Shown here: positions 59,660-64,000 of the stretch, piece by piece
Layout: each line of letters begins with the position of its first letter
How positions within the stretch are numbered: the stretch's first letter is position 1
Assembly: GCA_000310025.1 (NCBI GenBank)
Contig: FN649740.1
Location: 3,711,774-3,775,773, forward strand
Reading direction: 5' to 3'
Source: Ectocarpus siliculosus
Lineage: Eukaryota; Sar; Phaeophyceae; Ectocarpales; Ectocarpaceae
Length of the DNA: 64,000 nucleotides
Notes under the pieces: generated by a model
Told to the model about the DNA's origin: nothing
Seen by the model: only the letters and a program-made list of their open reading frames with translations
Database searches by the model: none
Program-made: the position numbers and the translations under genes

Positions 59660-62600
59660 AAAAACGTCGTTTGGACGAAGAGAATTTTCGAGCAAATCAT
59701 GCGACATGCAAGGGTCTACTAGGCGATTTCGGCACAGAACTGTAGCCGTGTATGATCGCTTGGGAAGGTCTTTCATGTTATGGGGGAGTCAAAAACAAGA
59801 ACGGTTGGACCCTTGACTACACCCACTTGTCCTCTCACAAGAAGGCTACCACTCGTTGCACACCGAAAGTTAAAAATCAGACGGCATCGAAAGGACGAAG
59901 GGGGGAGGAGTGGAGACCAGGTGTCCGATACAAAAACAGCGCTATTTTGAATTGAGTCCACCCCATCAGCTTAGTTAGCCCAAGGCTCCCACCTTTAGCG
60001 AACAAAAATGTAGGTTGAAAATGGAGCGTACGTTGCAGACGCCAGCCAGCAAAAAGGCAGTTGTGGTGGAACCAAAACACTCGGGTTCGGGCTGTGGTAT
60101 CTAGTTAGCAACGACTGGGCTAAGTGGATCGCACGCTTTGCACGTGGATTGAAAAGTGGCACAGCCTACGATTGTACCTGCAGGAGCTTGAAGGACCCGT
60201 AGTCATCAACCCAGTCGCACGCCAGAACTGCGAGAACAGCTGGCGAGAACAGGCCGGCCTGTCCACTCCCCACGATACACATCACAACCGCGAGCCGTCC
60301 ACTCTAACGCGGCACGGGACGTCACGCGCGAGAAAAGAGAGTTTGAGTTTCCTGCATGCGCATCGTTGGCGATAGAAACAAAGCCGCGGGATTGTCGGAA
60401 TGGAAAAAAACCTCCAACGCCCGAGTGTCGTCGCAAGATAAGATACGTCGCGACCAGATGTCGTCCTACATATCGACATAACGACACTGCTTGCAGCAAA
60501 CAGAATCACTCCGGCGGGGATCGAAATGAACTGCACTTGCACTTGTACCTTTGTCAGACATTGAAGTGGTTGTGCTGACAGAAGTGATGCCACCGTCGTG
60601 TTCAAGACATTTGTCCACCGAGATCTATCAAGGGGGTGAAGCAGGTTTGCCTGCCAAACAGTGAAAAGCTCCTCCAGCTCCTGCCTTCGCATCTGAAACT
60701 TTCACAACAGCAAAAGTGGTAGACCGTTGAAATGGGTGTCCGCGCATCAAATACGGGAGAGAGACGAGATTGACCAAGCTTCGAGAAAGTTCAACCATGT
60801 TTATTGTACCGGAGTTCGGCAAGCCAACTACCGTAGTAGCTCATGCACAGGTAGAACTGAGGCTAATGGTATTCTGGGGGGAAAAGAAGAGTATGACGGT
60901 CCCGCGCAGACTACGGGGGTGGTTATTCCTAGCGGAAGCAAAGAACATTGTGTATTTGCGGCAGTGGGTTCTCCGCGGCCTTGTTTATAAAGTGTTTAAT
61001 GGGCAATTGAAGACAGGTCTCAGTTGAGATGCAACATCGTCGCTTTTTGGTCAAATGGAGTGCGCGCTCGCTTGTGAGTTTCCCCGACACTTCACGTCAA
61101 GGGGAACGTACCAAAACAAGTGTTGCTTTATGTCCGATTGGTTGACTTGCATCAGCTGGCCTCACTGGTATATTTCAGTGAATAGGCTTACCGACCCCCA
61201 AAAAGGCCAGTATCCATCCGGTTTTCTTCCATGCACTTCGGTAAAGACTTCAACACATCCCCTTCAACTGCTGTGGTTATATCTCGAACAGGTGTCTTTC
61301 TGTGTTCGTACAGTGACGGAGAAGTACATTTTTTCTATACTTGCACCTGGAATTCCGCGACAAGCACCCACGCATAACAAAATCAAAGCGTCTACATGCT
61401 CGGCATATCCTATTCCTTACGCGTACGAACAGTTGCAGTCATTCTACCTCCACACAAGATCAACTCGTTGCGGCGGGTGTCACCGAACCACCCGTCATGA
61501 AAAAAACTGCACTTCATTCCGGCCCTCGTCGGTCATCATTCCGGGATGTGAGCATATTCGTCAAGTTTTTCTGAAAAATGAAACAACGCAACCCCAACAG
61601 GCCAGCAGGCATGCGAGATACGTTCGTACGTTTTCTTTTGACAGCCTGAAAAGAGCCAGAGAGAGGGGTGGCGGGTGGGTGCATTTTATGACGAAGAAGT
61701 GAACCCATTCCAAAAATGCAAAAATACCCTCGTGCCTAATGGTGGTGCTTATTTTTCGTATTCTACCACTGGTCACTCGGAAATGAACTTGTACAGACTT
61801 TTAGGAGACTAGACTTCTCATGAGGACACGACGCGCGCACCAGGGTTCTAGTTTTGATAGATGGGTAAAGTAACTTCTTCTGCCATTACAATATTAGTAG
61901 GCGCCCCAAAGACGCCTGCTGGTATGCATAATAAGAAACGACAATTTCGGTTTCAAATAAGGTAGGTAGCCTGGCTGAATTACTCTTTTCCTTTCCCCCA
62001 TTAACAAGCACAGGCTACAAACTACTTCTAGGATTTACTCTTAGAGTCACCCATCGTTCCACGAGAGCACAGCATATTATCAAAAATAGCAAAATAGGCA
62101 CTATTTCTTGTTTTTCGTGACAAATTTTGAAATTTCGAATCATCGGCCTGCTGGGAATGTGAGTACTAGTATCAGTTACCGAGGGTGCCTACAGTAGTAC
62201 AGCAGAACCAACGCGTGCTCGGACCGATTGCCAACCATTCCCCATTGCCCGGCCTGTTACAAAAGAGTATTGCGAACAACGCGTGTTCGCTGAGATGACC
62301 GATATTCACCATTTAGGAGCAGCACTGGATGCAGCATGCAAGCAAACAAACATGATTATTGCTACAGGCCAGGTGCGGTGTACTCTATGCAGTAGTGATG
62401 TAAGTGGTGCACTACAAAATTATGATATGGAATATTTTCAAACACCGATCGAACCTCTGTGGAAAGACAGGCGCCTCCTTCCGTGACGTGCGCGGTGTAG
62501 AGGGCCGATGCACAAGCCACTCTCTTGTGCAAGTTATTCTTCCATTTGCTCTGGCTGGGGAACCCGCAGACTATAGTTTAACGTTTCTACCATCTGGTCT

Positions 62601-62770
62601 CCTTCTGTCGTTGATTGGCCAGACGGAGCAGCAGACCTTTCGCCGTGAAAACAAAAAAAAACACACACACACGACGCGCGTACTCCGAGCAGCTCCGTCT
62701 CTCTTGCTACCGTCTTTCAGTCTTTGTGGGCTTTCTGACACACTTTTTTCTCGCGTGGGCTTGAGTGTGT
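59660..62770. other. No convincing gene
   Basis: Frames at 60282-60692 (minus; MRRQELEELFTVWQ near its start), 61055-61702 (plus) and 62283-62486 (plus; DIHHLGAALDAACKQTNMII) look partly protein-like, but have no recognised family and no matched splice partners. Confidence 0.35.
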
Positions 62771-62774
62771 GACC

Positions 62775-62996
62775 ATGCGGGTGCTGCTGCCTGACGGCGA
62801 GGAAAAAGGGAATAACCCCTCTTTCGCTCCTGTTGCGACAGCAACACCCGGAAATGACGACGACGCGGCGGGTTTAGGACCTTCGCCTCAACAACACCTC
62901 CCAGTCTCTCCTCGCGCTGACCTACCCCCCCAACCGCACCCAAGAGCTCCATCAAGAGAGGCGACAGCAGACGTCCTTCGTCGCAGAACGAACGGT
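62775..62996 (+). CDS. Putative first exon of an unknown gene
   Basis: ATG 62775 in the context GACCATGC opens a frame reading MRVLLPDGEEKGNNPSFAPV, then an Asp-rich and Pro-rich stretch, up to a strong donor (ACG/GTAAGC) near 62996. Without splicing the frame continues to a stop at 63143. Low-complexity composition and the absence of any family match keep confidence low. It could be a disordered N-terminus. Confidence 0.3.
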
Positions 62997-63143
62997 AAGC
63001 AACGCCCCACTACCGTGGCAGAACCGTCGAAGGATAATATCGCCTTGGAGGGGAATGTGGATGATGGGCGTGACGTGTCGACAGCAAATGCCGCTCAAGG
63101 CTTCCGGCCGGCGGCAAGGACCTCTGCCTGTGATGCCGCGTGA

Positions 63144-64000
63144 GTTTGATGCGTTGAAACGTGGAGAGAGTGGACAAGTGCGAAGATGCATGTGGTTGTC
63201 CTGCTGTAGAAAGAGTTGGACGATCGTTGAGGTGACCTCTCCCATATGAGATGATGTTCAAAACTCAACACGATTCTCTTTTTCGTTCTCTCTTTCTCCT
63301 ATTTACACTGTTGTGAGTGTACCTTGTACTCCATTATTTTATTGAGAGGGAGCGTAGGCGGGCAAACTCGCGCGTTTTAGAGTGTACCACTATTTAACTG
63401 GTTGCTCGGTGCTCTTACATACCGTATGTTTTTTTTTTTGTATCTCTCGGTCCCGCAACCTATACCAATAAGTGATGTAGCATACCGGGTCAAATACAGT
63501 ACCAGGAGCATTCCATGTATCATTCCATTTTCGTGTGAGCGTCGGCCCACGTGCAACCAACCCATGCCTCTCGAGCAAAGCAGTACACCTGAAGTCACAC
63601 ATTCGGCACCCTCAATCCCTCGTTCCCTCCTCCATCCGACGGCGTCTCTATGCAAACTTTGACCCTCGAACCAGTTGAGCGAAGCATATATATATGCATG
63701 TGCGTATATATGTGCACCACTCACTTGGTGCCGTGTGAATCGCGTGTGGAACCGTTCTGTACGTGATTCTCGGCTGTGTTGCCTGTTCTGGCAGTTGTCG
63801 AGCGGTACAAGTTTTTCCCCGAACTCCTGTTGTTCATTAACGTACCGATCTCTGATGTACCAACGGAGTCCTTGCCAAGGAGAGATTCGCAATCCTCGAC
63901 TTAGTGCATGCGGCTTGGATCCGGCCGATGTCCTACTGGTAGCCACAACTTGTACTTGTAATCCGGGCCATGACAGAGATGTGGGGTCCTAAAACGGAAG
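63144..64000. other. Window end; possible minus-strand exon
   Basis: A minus-strand frame near 63870-63770 reads LRWYIRDRYVNEQQEFGEKL and then VPLDNCQNRQ, flanked by a usable AG upstream, so it could be an exon of a gene entering from the right edge. No family recognised. The rest shows nothing. Confidence 0.3.

Noticed and set aside
63377-63946. A 189-codon minus-strand gene.
   Set aside because: Most of the frame lacks protein-like composition; only a short part near 63770-63870 might be an exon, noted as weak.

Overview
The window is eukaryotic nuclear DNA: the genes are split by GT-AG introns, the intergenic space is packed with decayed repeats, and there are two assembly gaps (12332-12730 and 44206-44305). 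Intron density, the gene families and the mix of LINEs, tRNA-derived SINE-like repeats and Ty3-type fossils would fit a multicellular alga, most likely a stramenopile such as a brown alga. This is an inference; no marker here fixes the species.

Layout. 1-36.8 kb is repeat-dominated with no convincing host gene. It holds a field of CACACCCC motifs (480-1440), LINE fragments sharing an AAC-repeat 3' tail (1895-2356, 2695-3540, 5012-6865, 8818-9902, 16257-16610, 30404-30770), tRNA-headed SINE-like copies, several inverted-repeat or fold-back elements (7733-7810, 10303-12290, 14596-15726, 18125-18613, 19928-20193), a decayed coiled-coil frame (22577-23090), two Ty3-type fossils (27450-28640 and 29610-30200), a 428-bp tandem duplication (31411-32265) and diverged repeats at 32620-36180.

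36.8-55.4 kb holds two certain genes in divergent orientation. Fibrillarin (minus strand, 6 exons, 321 aa) and agmatine deiminase (plus strand, 8 exons, 387 aa) have start codons 353 bp apart. Every exon of both was placed by reading frame, splice dinucleotides and phase. The first intron of the agmatine deiminase gene is about 8.25 kb and has absorbed minisatellites, a LINE remnant, G-tract repeats and a gap; its fifth intron carries a 907-bp terminal-inverted-repeat element.

55.9-58.8 kb (possibly to 59.6 kb) holds a minus-strand multi-exon gene convergent with agmatine deiminase. It has a Cys-rich zinc-finger-like exon, a possible BRCT-like segment, a Tudor-like segment and a long acidic tail, suggesting a nuclear or chromatin protein. 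Its 5' structure is unresolved. 59.7-64 kb holds only weak exon candidates.

The two firm genes are unrelated in pathway: rRNA 2'-O-methylation, and arginine-derived polyamine synthesis. I found no operon-like system, CRISPR array, rRNA or convincing functional tRNA. The most unusual points are the phase-exact 8.25-kb intron, a 66-bp perfect palindrome, an AT-rich open frame lodged in a Ty3 fossil, and the TIR element with reiterated internal motifs.
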